A stretch of 64,000 nt of DNA from Eriocheir sinensis (GCF_024679095.1 NW_026110567.1:35986-99985); one strand, 5' to 3'; positions 43,701 to 56,075 are shown, numbered from the stretch's first letter. Numbers and translations: made by a program. Notes: generated by a model not told the origin, from the letters alone.

Positions 43701-44045
43701 CTTCAGAATATAAACTTTGCATGGGTATATGTACATCGATAGTACAAAGTGGGGTCCAAATCTTCATGGGGGTGCATACAGATTATAAACTTAATTGAGA
43801 TGAATGTGTGTCTGTGCACTACGGAGCGTCCAATTTCTATCTTTGTCGCGACAAACTACCTAAATTCGAGAATATAACTTTACAGATTCCTACTTTCTCC
43901 CTCTCTAATAATTTATATACCTTCCCCTCAGAAAAACTCAATTTTAGATTAACGCTTAGGAGATGAAACGAAATCGTCAAATATCGGACCCCACTCTAGC
44001 TAGTGTTGATCATGAACAGATTCTGACTCTATCGGTGAATGTGTG
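43695..44045. repeat. Segmental duplication copy (pair with 29.16-29.52 kb)
   Basis: Same sequence and orientation as 29155-29520. It joins directly to the TGACGTA array at 44046. Confidence 0.85.
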
Positions 44046-45000
44046 TCGAGGGTGATAATCACCTGCAAAAAACGAGGGTGTTAATTCCACATATGGAAAT
44101 GACGGGTGTTAATTGCACATATCATATAGTAGTGACGTAACAATACTGTGACGTAGTCTCTAAATTATCTGCAAAAATAGTAGTGATGTAACAATACTGT
44201 GACGTAGTCTAGCAATAACACGAGGGTGATAATCACCTGTAACAATACTGTGACGTAGTCACGAGGGTGATAATCACCTTCAAAAATAGTAGTGACGTAA
44301 CAATACTGTGACGTAGTCTAACAATAACACGAGGGTGATAATCACCTGTAAAAAAACACGAGGGTGATAATTGCACATGTAGTAGTGACGTAACAATACT
44401 GTGACGTAGTCTAGCAATAACACGAGGGTGATAATCACCTGTAACAATAACAATACTGTGACGTAGTCACGAGGGTGATAATCACCTGCAAAATAGTAGT
44501 GACGTAACAATACTGTGACGTAGTCTAACAATAACACGAGGGTGATAATCACCTGTAAAAAAACACGAGGGTGATAATTGCACATGTATTAGTGACGTAA
44601 CAATACTGTGACATAGTCTCTAACAATAACGAGGGTGATAATCACCTGTAACAATACTGTGACGTAGTCACGAGGGTGATATTCACCTGCAAAAATAGTA
44701 GTGACGTAACAATACTGTGACGTAGTCTAACAATAACACGAGGGTGATAATCACCTGTAAAAACACGAGGGTGATAATTGCACATGTAGTAGTGACGTAA
44801 CAATACTGTGACGTAGTCTATAACAATAACGAGGGTGATAATCACCTGTAACAATACTGTGACGTAGTCACAAGGGTGATAATCACCTGCAAAAACACGA
44901 GGGTATAAATTGCACTAACAATCAATACTGTGACGTATTCTCTAACACGAGGGTGATAATCGCACACATGTAGTGACGTAAGCAATACCTCCTATCGATA
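44046..45000. repeat. TGACGTA-type array, second large site
   Basis: About nine units of the roughly 93-bp family, same orientation as 10.54-11.33 kb, including shared irregular units, so the two blocks are copies of one array rather than independent expansions. Confidence 0.9.
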
Positions 45001-45470
45001 CATACTGTGACGTAGTCGTAGTTTGGCATATCACGCACTTGTTAATGACGTAAGCGTGGTTATCCAATTTTGGCATGTAATAAAGGTATGCCAAATCAAG
45101 CTAAATTTGGACATTGTTGGATTCGGCACGATTGATTGAGATGACGTAAATCGTAAGGAGTGTTATGCTCATGCTAAAAATGGCAGGAAGCATTGCGTGA
45201 TTTTTAGTCTTGTTGTTATTTTTCCGATCAATTGATAATAAGGGATGGTTGTTAACACATGCCAAATTTGGATATTGTTGTTGACAAGGTTAATAATGAC
45301 ACCAATGACGTAAGCAATAGCGCTGATTGCACATAACACTTACCTCGAAGTCCGCATGACCTTTGGTGACGTAAGCTGCCAGGGGCGTTGACCACACTTA
45401 CTTACAAGTCCGCATGACCTTTGGTGACGTAAGCTGCCAGGGGCGTTGACCACACTTACTTACTATAAAC
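45001..45470. repeat. Segmental duplication copy (pair with 11.34-11.76 kb)
   Basis: Matches 11336-11760 and then repeats the unit ending GACCACACTTACTTAC once more. No coding. Confidence 0.8.
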
Positions 45471-45598
45471 ACGTCATTATTGCGTGTTGATTGCCAATTT
45501 TTTTTTGCATGTCTTTGGCACTGTTTTTTTTTTTTTGCCATGTTTTGTTTGTATCGACTCGTATTTGGGAAAATCAGTAGCCATGTGTACGAACATTG

Positions 45599-45604
45599 GT
45601 TTAT
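45599..45604 (-). promoter_or_regulatory. Poly(A) signal
   Basis: TTTATT on the plus strand, i.e. AATAAA on the minus strand, about 75 bp downstream of the RING/acidic gene stop. Confidence 0.45.
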
Positions 45605-45679
45605 TGATTAAACATTATAAACACCGATATTTACAAGACATGAATTTCCTATAAACAATACACAATCAGCAACACCTAT

Positions 45680-47007
45680 TTAGCACTTATAAGTGCAGTT
45701 CTCATACAGATTGATCTTCAATTTATGCGACTGGTTAGTCAACGATGACATCATTTCCATGGGCTGTGATTCATTCATGAAGCCTGGTGACACAATGTGG
45801 ATATACCCATCGTCGTTCCACATCGTTAATCTCTCACCATCGATGGCCACATTTGGCAACACTATCCTGGTTCTCTTGGCATCAGGCAAGTCGTCAGTAT
45901 CCTCATTATGACGCTTGGTATTCGCCTTCTTATTACCAGGAACTGCAACCAATTTGCGGGTGATGAGGACACTCGTCTTAACACGCCATAGCTGATTTTC
46001 AGTCGTCTCCTCTTCAACGAAGGAACAAGCTCATTACCGATTGGAATCGACTCCTCCTCCTTCACTGGAACCGACTCCTCCTCTGGAACTGGAACCGACT
46101 CCTCCTCTGGAACTGGAACCATCTCCTCCTCTGGAACTGGAACCGACTCCTCCTCTGGAACATCCTCCTCCTCCTCCTCCTCTTCACCAGGTGCGTAGAC
46201 TGGAATGTCCACCTCATTATCCTCCTCCTCCTCCTCCTCCTCCTCGTTGTTGTTGTCGTCTTCTTCGTCATCCTGTTCCTCCTCTTCCTCTTCGTTATCG
46301 TCATCCTCTTCCTCTTCGTTATCGTCCTCGTCGTCGTCATCGTCATCCTCCTCCTCCTCCTCCTCGTTGACTACGTCATCGTCTTCAACCGGACTGTACA
46401 AGGGTACCCATCCTCATCGACATTTTCACTGATAACGACTGGATCATACCTGTTATCGATGAACTTGAAGACACCAGGTGAAACCTCTTCTTTGAATGCA
46501 GCTGCTTTGTTATTGATGACGTGTGAATCCATGATGTTCATGTCATCGTCCAACAGTGCGAATTCCCTGATGACGAAGGGATGGTGTTGTCTGAAGATCA
46601 ATGTGGTCCTGCCATGTTGCAATTCGCGGTGGGTGAAGGGTTTTGAGCACACCACACAATCATACTTGTGATAGTAGTCCATGTGCGTGGAAATGCAAAA
46701 TCGGTGATTCAAATGACCACAAGCTGATTGGAAGACACGTAGACCTTCCTTGAATGCAGCATCGCATGTCACGCATGTCATTCTGTCTGTTGACTTGACC
46801 TTGTAATTTGGCATGACACGGGTGTGATCAATCAATTTTTGCACCATTGCATTACACTTCATTTTGAGATTAATGCCAAATAATTGATATGACGAACAGC
46901 ACGATGTCAGTAGTCCGCGCAGCGTTGTCTTCCTCTTTAGTGGCAGCGAGATCTTTGTAAGCACTTCCCAGGTTGTTAGACAGGTGGTTTTCTATGACCT
47001 TATCCAT
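45680..47007 (-). pseudogene. RING-finger protein with long acidic tail (fuller copy)
   Basis: ATG 47007 opens about 30 codons, then a shift near 46915 leads to the frame ending at 46371. That frame has a RING-like pattern: CVTC, then about 14 residues, ACGHLNHRFC, then CVVC; the spacing fits a RING with Cys/His ligands though the last pair is close to the end of the motif. The next frame holds the Glu/Asp-rich segment and PVPEEE repeats; a lost G near 46022 shifts it once more, and the C-terminal 90 residues end at 45680. An E3 ubiquitin ligase role is typical for viral RING proteins; not proven here. Copy 1 lies at 8.5-9.3 kb. Confidence 0.6.
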
Positions 47008-47046
47008 AATCCGTGATTGAACCCGAGCGTAATTGGACACGTCACA

Positions 47047-47053
47047 TATAAAT
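47047..47053 (+). promoter_or_regulatory. TATA box
   Basis: TATAAAT about 66 bp upstream of ATG 47119, in the 110-bp space between the divergent RING gene and the next gene. Confidence 0.5.
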
Positions 47054-47118
47054 GGCTATATGGTTAACGGTAATTAAACACATACTCAAGCGATAACTCT
47101 AACTACACCACCGTAACG

Positions 47119-47536
47119 ATGAATGAAACCGTATCCACTGAGGAGTACAACTTGGACAGACGCGAACGCCGCGAAGGTGTAGTGTTCAAGGGCAAAGAAC
47201 ACAGAGATTATGTCCTCTCGTTGCCTAATCATGGATCGTGCTACACCCAACACCCCATCGATGTTGAGGCATACGCTCAGTCGGATCTCGTGAATCGATG
47301 CAATATCATTCTCGATGGGATTCAGGTCACGGAAAGAATAAAGATCAGATAGATCTATTGAGAAAAACCTGACTCTATTAATGTACAATGAAGTTAATCC
47401 TCTCCAAGTCGCGACTGAGTGCAATATCGTCTTGGATAATGTGCAATTCACAACAGAATACGACAAAGAACAGATAGCAAATTTGAGAGACTGTTTCACC
47501 GAATTGATATACCAGCCCTGTGGAAACAGCATCTAA
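47119..47536 (+). pseudogene. Viral-type gene with internal repeat, one frameshift
   Basis: ATG 47119 opens 77 codons; a shift near 47340 leads to a second frame ending at TAA 47534-47536. The two halves look like diverged copies of one unit: CNIILDGIQVTE in the first and CNIVLDNVQFTTE in the second, each followed by a Lys/Leu-rich helix. About 138 aa in total. A TATA box precedes it. No family recognised. Confidence 0.5.
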
Positions 47537-47618
47537 AATCACCACCAAGAACCACGTCATTATGAATTTGTTTTAAGGTTCGTGACAGGCATGCGTCTCC
47601 GAAGGTTCACAAGGCAGA

Positions 47619-47760
47619 ATGAATACTGTTATCAAATCTGATGATTTATCTTGGACAACTGTCGATAGCGATCCAGAAGACGATGATGAGAGAGTCAGCA
47701 TCAGTGGTGGTGAACCAATAGCGATCGGCTTAACATTCAAAACAAGTGATAGTAAAATTT
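47619..47760 (+). pseudogene. Short viral-type ORF truncated by repeat arm
   Basis: ATG 47619, about 46 acidic codons (DSDPEDDDERV) that run into a repeat arm at about 47760. After that the frame is repeat-derived. Low support. Confidence 0.35.
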
Positions 47761-48250
47761 GGTCTGAATGTGTGTCTTTGTCTTACGAAGTGTTCAATTC
47801 TGATTTTGTAAGTCTAATGTTTGAGTTAAAGTCTTACTGCTACAAATTCAGAATTGGACACTCCGTAAGATAAAACACACATTCACTTCAATAGAGTTAA
47901 GTCGACATTGAGTTGAGTCTGCGTGTCACCTGTAGCGGTTAACATTTAAAAAAAAATATTATTAACTTTCTCTCATCTTTATTACGCATGTGAGAGAGTA
48001 TACGTAACTTTGAATCTCTGGTGTGTGTACTCGCTTGAATGTCGACTAAACTCTATTGAGGTGAATGTGTGTCTTTGTCTTACGGAGTGTGCAATTCTGA
48101 TTTTGTAAGTCTAATGTTTGAATTAAAGTCTAACTGCTACAAATTCAGAATTGGACACTCCAAGACAAAAACACATTCACTTCAATAAGTTAAGTCGACA
48201 TTTAGTGTGTGCTCGCATTGAGTTGAGTCTGCGTGTCGAAGAGACAACAG
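47760..48250. repeat. Repeat arms, inverted pairs
   Basis: Two inverted pairs of the arm (GAATGTGTGTCTTTGTCTTA and AACACACATTCACTTCAATA) with AAATTCAGAATTGGACACTC. No gene. Confidence 0.75.
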
Positions 48251-48356
48251 CGGCGGTGGCGTCTGTCATTTCATTGGTAGGTGTGTAGTAGTCGTGTTTG
48301 TGTGCGTGTGTCTTAGCCTTGTATGTGCGTGTGTGTGTTTGTATCATCAACAAGAT

Positions 48357-48364
48357 TATAAATA
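48357..48364 (+). promoter_or_regulatory. TATA box
   Basis: TATAAATA about 100 bp upstream of ATG 48461, after a GT-rich stretch. Confidence 0.5.
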
Positions 48365-48460
48365 CTTAACTGCGTCTCTACCTTAACAGGCAACCATCAT
48401 TCATCATTGGAGAAAGAGATAGTTTGGAGCAAGCTAGTCTTCAAACAGTCTACAATCAAA

Positions 48461-48808
48461 ATGACGACGATTCCACACATCAGCCATGTGGATTATATGG
48501 AACGTCTCCACACAAAATACATAGCTTATGTGGGTGCTCATACCCACATCGTGGATCGAGTCAAGTTAATTTTTAACACTGTCAGACATCCACCCACATT
48601 CCTCTCTTCTATTCCTTGTCTTCGAAATTTAAGATCGTCGACGAGAAATTTATTTTCCAACAAGTTGAAACACTTCACTAGAAATTTTAGGTTACCTGAC
48701 GATGTGCAATTATTGTTGTATGTTCTAAGTGTCTTGCATCATGAAATACAGACTGTACATGATGTTAGTCAAGAGCGCGGCAATCAATGTATTGATTTCA
48801 TAAGATAA
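48461..48808 (+). CDS. Intact viral-type ORF, about 115 aa, unknown
   Basis: ATG 48461 (MTTIPHISHVDY) to TAA at 48806. Basic, His-rich at the N-terminus, with a long helical C-terminal half; no Cys pair. A TATA box lies about 100 bp upstream. No family recognised. Confidence 0.55.
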   Translation: MTTIPHISHVDYMERLHTKYIAYVGAHTHIVDRVKLIFNTVRHPPTFLSSIPCLRNLRSSTRNLFSNKLKHFTRNFRLPDDVQLLLYVLSVLHHEIQTVHDVSQERGNQCIDFIR

Positions 48809-48837
48809 TTGGGTTACCGACAAAGACGTTTGCCTTC

Positions 48838-49032
48838 TATTCTATTGGAAACTTGTCTAAAAGGACACCGATGTAAGGTCGAGTTAATCTAGCATAACGA
48901 AAACTTCTTCTACTAGCGTTGTAAATGTGAATTCTGTTATCTCCCTCCGAACAACACGACCCGGCATACTCCGATCCTGGTAAGACCATCATTTCCTTAT
49001 CGTTGACATTCGTTGAAAACGTACCACACATT
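48838..49032 (-). pseudogene. Fragment of the 37.4-38.1 kb gene, left of the large element
   Basis: Nearly identical to 37605-37800 and open in the same frame. The other side of this fragment continues at 58870 after the 9.84-kb element. The final six bases CACATT are the element's target duplication. Confidence 0.85.
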
Positions 49033-50550
49033 AGTAGTTATAATATTGCCATACTGGCTTGTTTTGGCGGGGCAAGGGAGCGTGGGGCGGGGCGGAAAAA
49101 ACAGCCGTAGTGGCGGCTGTCATACCGGCTTGTTTTGGCGGGGCAAGGGAGCGTGGGGCGGGGCGGCAAAAACACGTGGGGGGGGGGGCGGAAGGACATC
49201 CGTAGTATCCTGCGCCATACCGGCTTGTTTTTCCGGGGCAATGGCGCGTGGGGCGGGGCGGAAAAAACAGCCGTAGTGGCGGCTGTCATACCGGCTTGTT
49301 TTGGCGGGGCAAGGGAGCGTGGGGCGGGGCGGAAAAACACGTGGGGCGGGGGGCGGAAGGACATCCGTAGTATCCTGCGCCATACCGGCTTGTTTTGGCG
49401 GGGCAAGGGAGCGTGGGGCGGGGCGGAAAAACACGTGGGTGGGGGGCGGAAGGACATCCGTAGTATCCTGCGCCATAGCGGCTTGTTTTGGCGGGGCAAT
49501 GGCGCGTGGGGCGGGGCGGAAAAAACAGCCGTAGTGGCGGCTGTCATACCGGCTTGTTTTGGCGGGGCAAGGGAGCGTGGGGCGGGGCGGAAAAACACGT
49601 GGGGCGGGGGGCGGAAGGACATCCGTAGTATCCTGCGCCATACCGGCTTGTTTTGGCGGGGCAAGGGAGCGTGGGGCGGGGCGGAAAAACACGTGGGGTG
49701 GGGAGCGGAAGGACATCCGTAGTATCCTGCGCCATAGCGGCTTGTTTTGGCGGGGCAAGGGAGCGTGGGGCGGAGGCGGAATGACTTCCGTAGTATCCTG
49801 CGCCATAGCGGCTTGTTTTGGCGGGGCAAGGGAGCGTGGGGCGGAGGCGGAAAGACTTCCGTAGTATCCTATGTCATAGCGGCTTGTTTTGGCGGGGCAA
49901 GGGAGCGTGGGGCGGGACAGAGAGGGATCGGCAGTGACATTGGCGGGGCAATGGCGCGTGGGGCGGGGCGGAAAAAACAGCCGTAGTGGCGGCTGTCATA
50001 CTGGCTTGTTTTGGCGGGGCAATGGGGCGTGGGGCGGGGCGGAAAAAACAGCCGTAGTGGCGGCTGTCATAGCGGCTTGTTTTGGCGGGGCAAGGGAGCG
50101 TGGGGCGGGGCGGCAAAAACACGTGGGGCGGGGGGCGGAAGGACATCCGTAGTATCCTGCGCCATAGCGGCTTGTTTTGGCGGGGCAAGGGGACGTGGGG
50201 CGGGGCGGAAAAAACAGCTGTAGTGGCGGCTGTCATACCGGCTTGTTTTGGCGGGGCAAGGGAGCGTGGGGCGGGGCGGAAAAACAGAAGTAGTGGCGCC
50301 TGCCATACTGGCTTGTTTTGGCGGGGCAATGGCGCGTGGGGCGGAGGCGGAAAGACTTCCGTAGTATCCTATGTCATAGCGGCTTGTTTTGGCGGGGCAA
50401 GGGAGCGTGGGGCGGGACAGAGAGGGATCGGCAGTGACATGCTATGGGGAGGGAGCGAGGGATGTGCTATGGTGCGGTTGGTGGGAGGTGACGAGTCCGG
50501 GAGCGGCGAGACATGGGCTGCGCCATGCCTCGTTCTGTCTAAGAGGGAGC
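49033..50550 (+). repeat. Left inverted terminal region with GC-rich tandem repeats
   Basis: About twenty units of roughly 70-115 bp built from GGCTTGTTTTGGCGGGGCAA, GGGAGCGTGGGGCGGGGCGG and either ACAGCCGTAGTGGCGGCTGT or GACATCCGTAGTATCCTGCG. The right end carries the same units inverted at 58105-58869 in lower number. Very long frames open on both strands because of the repeats; none is called as a gene. Confidence 0.9.
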
Positions 50551-50554
50551 GTGT

Positions 50555-50868
50555 AGGGTGTAGGGTATGCGGTGACCGAACTGGTAGCGTACTGGGTTCA
50601 CATTCGCCGCGTGGTGGACGACGCGGGTTCGAATCCCCAGGCTACCACTCGGATTTTTCAGTCACCGTCGAGGGGTTTAAAACTATCCACATGGTGTTCT
50701 GAACACTATCCATCAAGCCGTCCAAGTGAATCAAGAACCAATGCAAGATGGTGCTACTATAAACACTCGCCTGCGCCAGAACGGGATGCAGCGACCATCA
50801 GGACACACCAGGAAGATGCCTACCGGTGCAACAGGCAACGACATAAAAAAAAAAAAAAATTAATAAAA

Positions 50869-50885
<17 letters not shown>
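50555..50885 (+). mobile_element. tRNA-derived SINE in the left arm
   Basis: An RNA polymerase III box A (TGGTAGCGTACTGG, 50582-50595) and a perfect box B (GGGTTCGAATCCCC, 50624-50637) are followed by a unique body and an A-rich tail with (AAAT)n at 50846-50900. The right arm lacks it at the mirrored position (near 58105), where GCATGGCGTCAC joins directly to the arm text, so the SINE inserted after the arms existed or was lost from one. The tRNA of origin is not identified. Confidence 0.75.
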
Positions 50886-50899
<14 letters not shown>

Positions 50900-51005
50900 A
50901 AATGCTGAGATGCTATACTTAACAAGTAACGAGGATACAGAAATAAACCAGAATCATTTTATAATTTTTATTTAATACACAAAAAACACAAAGTTATGTT
51001 AAGAA

Positions 51006-51254
<249 letters not shown>

Positions 51255-51528
51255 GAAAATCGAAACAGAGACAGGAAGAAAGAGAAATTATATGAATGAC
51301 GGGGAGTGACAGTTGAAAATATACTATGGAAGATGGCGATGATGGGAAAGTCGTTACGTGAAATTCGCTACACACCTGCTTCCGCCCTTCAACCCCCCCC
51401 ACCCCCCACCCACCGCCTCCCACCCTCCTCTAGCAGATGTGTTAGGTATCTCCCACTCGCCGCTTTAGGCGAACAAAGCTGAGCCCTGGTGGGGAACGGC
51501 TTAACGTCACGGTGTTGACTCGTCTCTG

Positions 51529-51872
51529 TTGCGGGATGATGGTATATTTCTCGTGAGAATGAGAAGCAATGCTTTGTGTAAACAGTGTGGGAGACGAAAG
51601 TCGTTTAGTGGATCGTGTCGGTCGTGCGTCGACAGTGACCGCCGCGGAAATGACTCTTTGATTAAACATTGTGGGAGACGTTTCACATCTCTCCTTCCGT
51701 CCATGAGTGTTCTTCACCACGAGCTAACAATGCAGAAAAACTCTGTGAAAGCTGTGGAATGGTATTCGGCGAAATACATCTGCATCCCCTCCCCCCTTTC
51801 CAGCGTTTTTCCGAGCGTCAAGATAGAGAATTAAACTACCACCGCGATAGTCTTTATATAAGGAATAGTTAA
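51529..51872 (+). CDS. Cys-rich ORF, copy 1 of 3 inside the element
   Basis: One frame reads ALCKQCGRRKSFSGSCRSC (two CxxC pairs, 101 aa); an overlapping frame (from 51669) reads KLCESCGMVFGEIHLH, a CxxC followed by H-x-H. Together this looks like a zinc-binding protein with a frameshift between two fingers. Nearly identical copies are at 52415-52758 and 56478-56809. It could be the remnant of the element's own gene. No family identified. Confidence 0.45.
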
Positions 51873-51969
51873 AATTAGTGGGATTTTATGATTTTTATTG
51901 ATATCTAGTGAGAAACTAACATGCCAAAATCTAGAGAGAGAGGAATTTATATAGAGAAAGAAAAAGAGG

Positions 51970-52115
<146 letters not shown>

Positions 52116-52414
52116 GAGAAGACGAAGATGAAAAGGACAAAGAGAAAGGAAGAAAAATAAATTATATGGATGACGGGGAGTTGGCTTATGGTAGCACGTG
52201 CAAACACTGTCACAGTTGAAAATATACTATGGAAGATGGCGATGATGGGAAAGTCGTTACGTAAAATTCGCTACACACCTGCTTCGCCTTCACCCCCCCA
52301 CCGCATCCCACCTCCTCTAGCAGATGTGTTAGGTATCTCACTCTCCCGCGTTAGGCTAACAAAGCTGAGCCCTGGTTGGGAACGGCTTAACGTCACGGTG
52401 TTGACTCGTCTCTG

Positions 52415-52758
52415 TTGCGGGATGATGGTATATTTCTCGTGAGAATGAGAAGCAATGCTTTGTGTAAACAGTGTGGGAGACGAAAGTCGTTTAGTGGATC
52501 GTGTCGGTCGTGCGTCGACAGTGACCGCCGTGGAGATGACTCTTTGTTTAAACATTGTGGGAGACGTTTCACATCTCTCCTTCCGTCCATGAGTGTTCTT
52601 CACCACGAGCTAACAATGCAGAAAAACTCTGTGAAAGCTGTGGAATGGTATTCGGCGGGATACATCTGCATCCCCTCCCCCCTTTCCCGCGTTTTTCCGA
52701 GCGTCAAGATAGAGAATTAAACTACCACCGCGATAGTCTTTATATAAGGAATAGTTAA
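52415..52758 (+). CDS. Cys-rich ORF, copy 2 of 3
   Basis: Same as 51529-51872 with a few substitutions. The block from the GA tract through this ORF is duplicated in tandem in the left arm (51.0-51.87 and 51.95-52.77 kb), which explains the unequal arm lengths. Confidence 0.45.
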
Positions 52759-52999
52759 AATGAATAGGATTTTATGATTTTTATTGATATCTAGTGAGAA
52801 ACTAACATGCCAAAATCTTATATTAGCTTAATGCAGGTCGATTATTTTTCGTTTGTGTTAAATCCAAACTTAATCCAGTCTGAATAGTTAAACCATTACA
52901 TGAACACAATAAATTTTGAATTACACTCTAAAAATACATCTTAATTCTGGATGAGAGGGATAATTCAGACAAGTTATAGTACACACACATGGCATACAT

Positions 53000-53028
53000 G
53001 ATAATAATAATAATAATAATAATATTGC
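53000..53028. repeat. (AAT)n microsatellite
   Basis: A short tract in the left arm; the mirrored right-arm site at 55861-56228 is expanded to three long (ATT)n tracts separated by duplicated text. Confidence 0.9.
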
Positions 53029-53164
53029 AACGTTCTGTGGATAATATGCACGTTTCTACTACCTAGTTACCACGTCCCCATCACCTTTTAAGAACCCTTT
53101 TACTACATCCCATTACGCCAATGCTATGTATTGGTACCTTTAATGTGCATATTCCCACAACCTT

Positions 53165-53345
53165 TCTGATAATCAGGGGGGCCTCGTGGTGCAGTGGTTA
53201 GCACACTCGGCTCATAACCGAGAGAGACCGGGTTCGATTCCCGGGCGGAGTGGAAAAATTTGCTGATTAAACCTTCCCACACTCATATCCTTGAGCATGC
53301 GAAGACAATGAAGTGTAAAAAAAAACTTGCTTTTTTATCTCGTAA
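53165..53345 (+). mobile_element. tRNA-like SINE or pseudogene, left arm
   Basis: 53181-53253 folds as a degenerate tRNA with anticodon loop CTCATAA (CAT, Met-type) on a CTCGG/CCGAG stem, box B GGTTCGATTCC, and a good T stem; the acceptor stem does not pair well. No CCA. The T-rich/A-rich tail follows. Its mirror copy is at 55632-55706. Confidence 0.7.
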
Positions 53346-55440
53346 AGGAAGAAATACAATCACAAAGGAGTAGGTCAAGTAGATCATTGCGTTTTTTTTG
53401 TGTGTGTGTTTTTGCTACGTTAATGTTACCTTTAGCGTGAATATTGCCACATTCTTCCTACTAAGCATACCATTACCTTTCTGCTACGTTTCTTGCAACG
53501 GTTCCTTCTATTACCTGTGTCATACATCATATCTTCGTTAACTGCTCACAGTCACATAACCATAAATTTTACTTTTCGTTAATGCATATAAACGACGCTG
53601 AAAATCAATGTAGTTACACTTGAAGATGAGATGATCGTAAAAATCTAACTTGTTCTTAGTCAGCAAATGGGCAAAGATAAGACAAGACATTCTTAACTTA
53701 TTATATATTATTCATACTTTTCTCCTTTCTCTTTTTTTGTGTGTGGGGGGCGGGAATCAGTATATGCAATCCAATATAACACATTTATTTAGAACATGTC
53801 AAAGTGCTAATTATTGCGAGGGTGATTTTTTTTTTCTATTTGAAAAAAACAAAAAACAGACATATAGTTCGCTAGTTAAGGCACTTGTTCTTTCCAGACA
53901 TTATGGAAATGATTTTGATGACGGTAAAATCTTGAAGTCCATATAAGCATTGTAACGCTGTTACCTTCACTAATTCCACACATTTATTTGCTTACGGGAG
54001 GATATAATAAGAAAGAAAAGATAGTTATACTTTGAGCTTTCAGAAAAATAGGTAATTTAACTATAACTTTAACTATATTTTTTTCCTAGACTTTTAAAAA
54101 AAAACTCCCATAACATGACACACAATTCTCAAAATGAATCTTAAGTACATTAGGAAGCAGAGTATGCAGTTTTTAGGGGGTATAGAAAAATTATTTTGCT
54201 GGGATTAAACCTTCCCATACTCATATCCTTGAGCATGCGAAGACAATGGTGTGAAAAAAAAAATTATAAAAAAAAATACACTCATCACATTTTTTTCTAC
54301 CCAAATGTTCGATCCCATCCACACTATGAATGGCGAAAAAAAAAAAACTAGGTATTGCTCGTAAAGGAAGTAATACAATCACAAAGGAGTACGTCAAGCT
54401 GTCAATAACACCAACCAAAACGACAAAAAAAAAAAAAAAAAGATATACTTTCCCCTGAAATAAAATGATCTTATCGAGCAAATATATTATAATATTTTAC
54501 CTAATTCATTAAGGACAAGGTCAACAATACCAAGGGATTATAGTGGGTCCTATTAGAGTAGTGTGGAATGGAACCAAACCACAGTAAACCACAGGATTAG
54601 GTCAACAATATAAGTGTATCTCCAAGCTCCTATTAGAAAGTAGTATGTAATGGAACCCAAACACCAGGAAACCATGGAGTTAATGTGATCAACGCATGAT
54701 ACTCAGATATGGAGGAAAATTAGAGAACCATATTTTTTTTTTATCAATTAATGTGACCAGTAATGTTAATTTTTATAACCAGAGACCAATGAGGACTAAA
54801 ATATTTATGTATTTCTGTATTGCCAGAACACTTTAAACCTAGAGAAAGGACGCGGGATAACCATGTGCCTGAACCGGGCCTTCAGAGAAAACTTATCAAA
54901 ACGTACTGGAGGAAACCAATTAGTTAATGTATGGAAGGGTATTAGTGACATGTCATCATGTATAACTAAGGTGGGCAGAACTCACTCTCTTATGTGCTTA
55001 GCGTATTATTAATCTTTTCACCTGTTGATGATCATTACCAAAAGGGAATACACACTAAATAAATAGAAGATAAGTGAATGTAAAACAAGTACCAAATTAA
55101 GCATGTTAGAAACCAGACAGGCTCTACAGTATTCCGGACATACAGGCTGACAATCAATGATCTAGCATTGTTGAAACCGACAGCTTAACACACCCATTTC
55201 ATGACTATTTTCACGGTTATTATGGTATGTCTTTCTTTCGTTACCGTTTCAGTTCTCGGAATTTTTTGAAGAACAGAAGGACATAAGAACGCAAAAAAAA
55301 AAAAAAAAAAAAAAAAAATTTGCATGAGACCGACCGACAAGGCATCTCCTGTGTGCCTAACTCCAGCTTACCTCACTAGCCATGAATTTATTCAAGTTCT
55401 TCTTGAATGTATTTATGATACTGTCACGCACAGCATGACT
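53346..55440. other. Central spacer of the element
   Basis: AT-rich with short frames that I do not trust as genes. A partial third copy of the SINE tail text (CTTGAGCATGCGAAGACAAT) is near 54226. Two imperfect direct copies (GGTCAACAATA..CCTATTAGA) lie near 54520-54660. No transposase, polymerase or integrase motif was found. Confidence 0.6.
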
Positions 55441-55631
55441 GCCAAGCCTAAAGGTAACATTAACGTAGCAAAAACACACACACAAAAAAAACGCAATGAT
55501 CTACTTGACCTACTCCTTTGTGATTGTATTTCTTCCTTTACGAGATAAAAAAGCAAGTTTTTTTTTACACTTCATTGTCTTCGCATGCTCAAGGATATGA
55601 GTGTGGGAAGGTTTAATCCCAGCAAAATTTT

Positions 55632-55706
55632 TCCACTCCGCCCGGGAATCGAACCCGGTCTCTCTCGGTTATGAGCCGAGTGTGCTAACCACTGCACCAC
55701 GAAGCC
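55632..55706 (-). mobile_element. tRNA-like SINE, right arm (mirror copy)
   Basis: Reverse complement of the left tRNA-like sequence with the same CAT anticodon loop and box B, and the same flanks (CAAAGGAGTAGGTCAAGTAG text at 55500), confirming that the SINE was in place before the palindrome formed. Confidence 0.7.
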
Positions 55707-55860
55707 CCCCCCGATTATCAGAAAGGTTGTGGGAATATGCACATTAAAGGTTCCAATACATAGCATTGGCGTAATGGGATGTAGTAAAAGGGTTCTTAAA
55801 AGGTGATGGGGACGTGGTAACTAGGTAGTAGAAACGTACATATGATCCACAGAACGTTGC

Positions 55861-55862
55861 AA

Positions 55863-55907
<45 letters not shown>

Positions 55908-55982
55908 CATGTATGCCATGTGTGTGTACTATAACTTGTCTGAATTATCCCCCTCATCCAGAATTAAGATGCATTTTAACAA

Positions 55983-56075
<93 letters not shown>

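Noticed and set aside
47086..47532. 148-aa minus-strand frame
   Set aside because: It is antisense to the better supported plus-strand gene with a TATA box and internal repeat.
49038..50702. Open frames of 150-260 codons in the GC-rich ends of the large element
   Set aside because: They occur on both strands and in several frames at once and translate only the tandem units.
53181..53253. Functional tRNA-Met gene
   Set aside because: Anticodon arm and box B are good, but the acceptor stem does not pair and a mirror copy with SINE-like tail exists; more likely a SINE or tRNA pseudogene.
53650..53946. 98-aa frame in the centre of the palindromic element
   Set aside because: AT-rich, poly-Phe/Lys from homopolymer runs, no motif.
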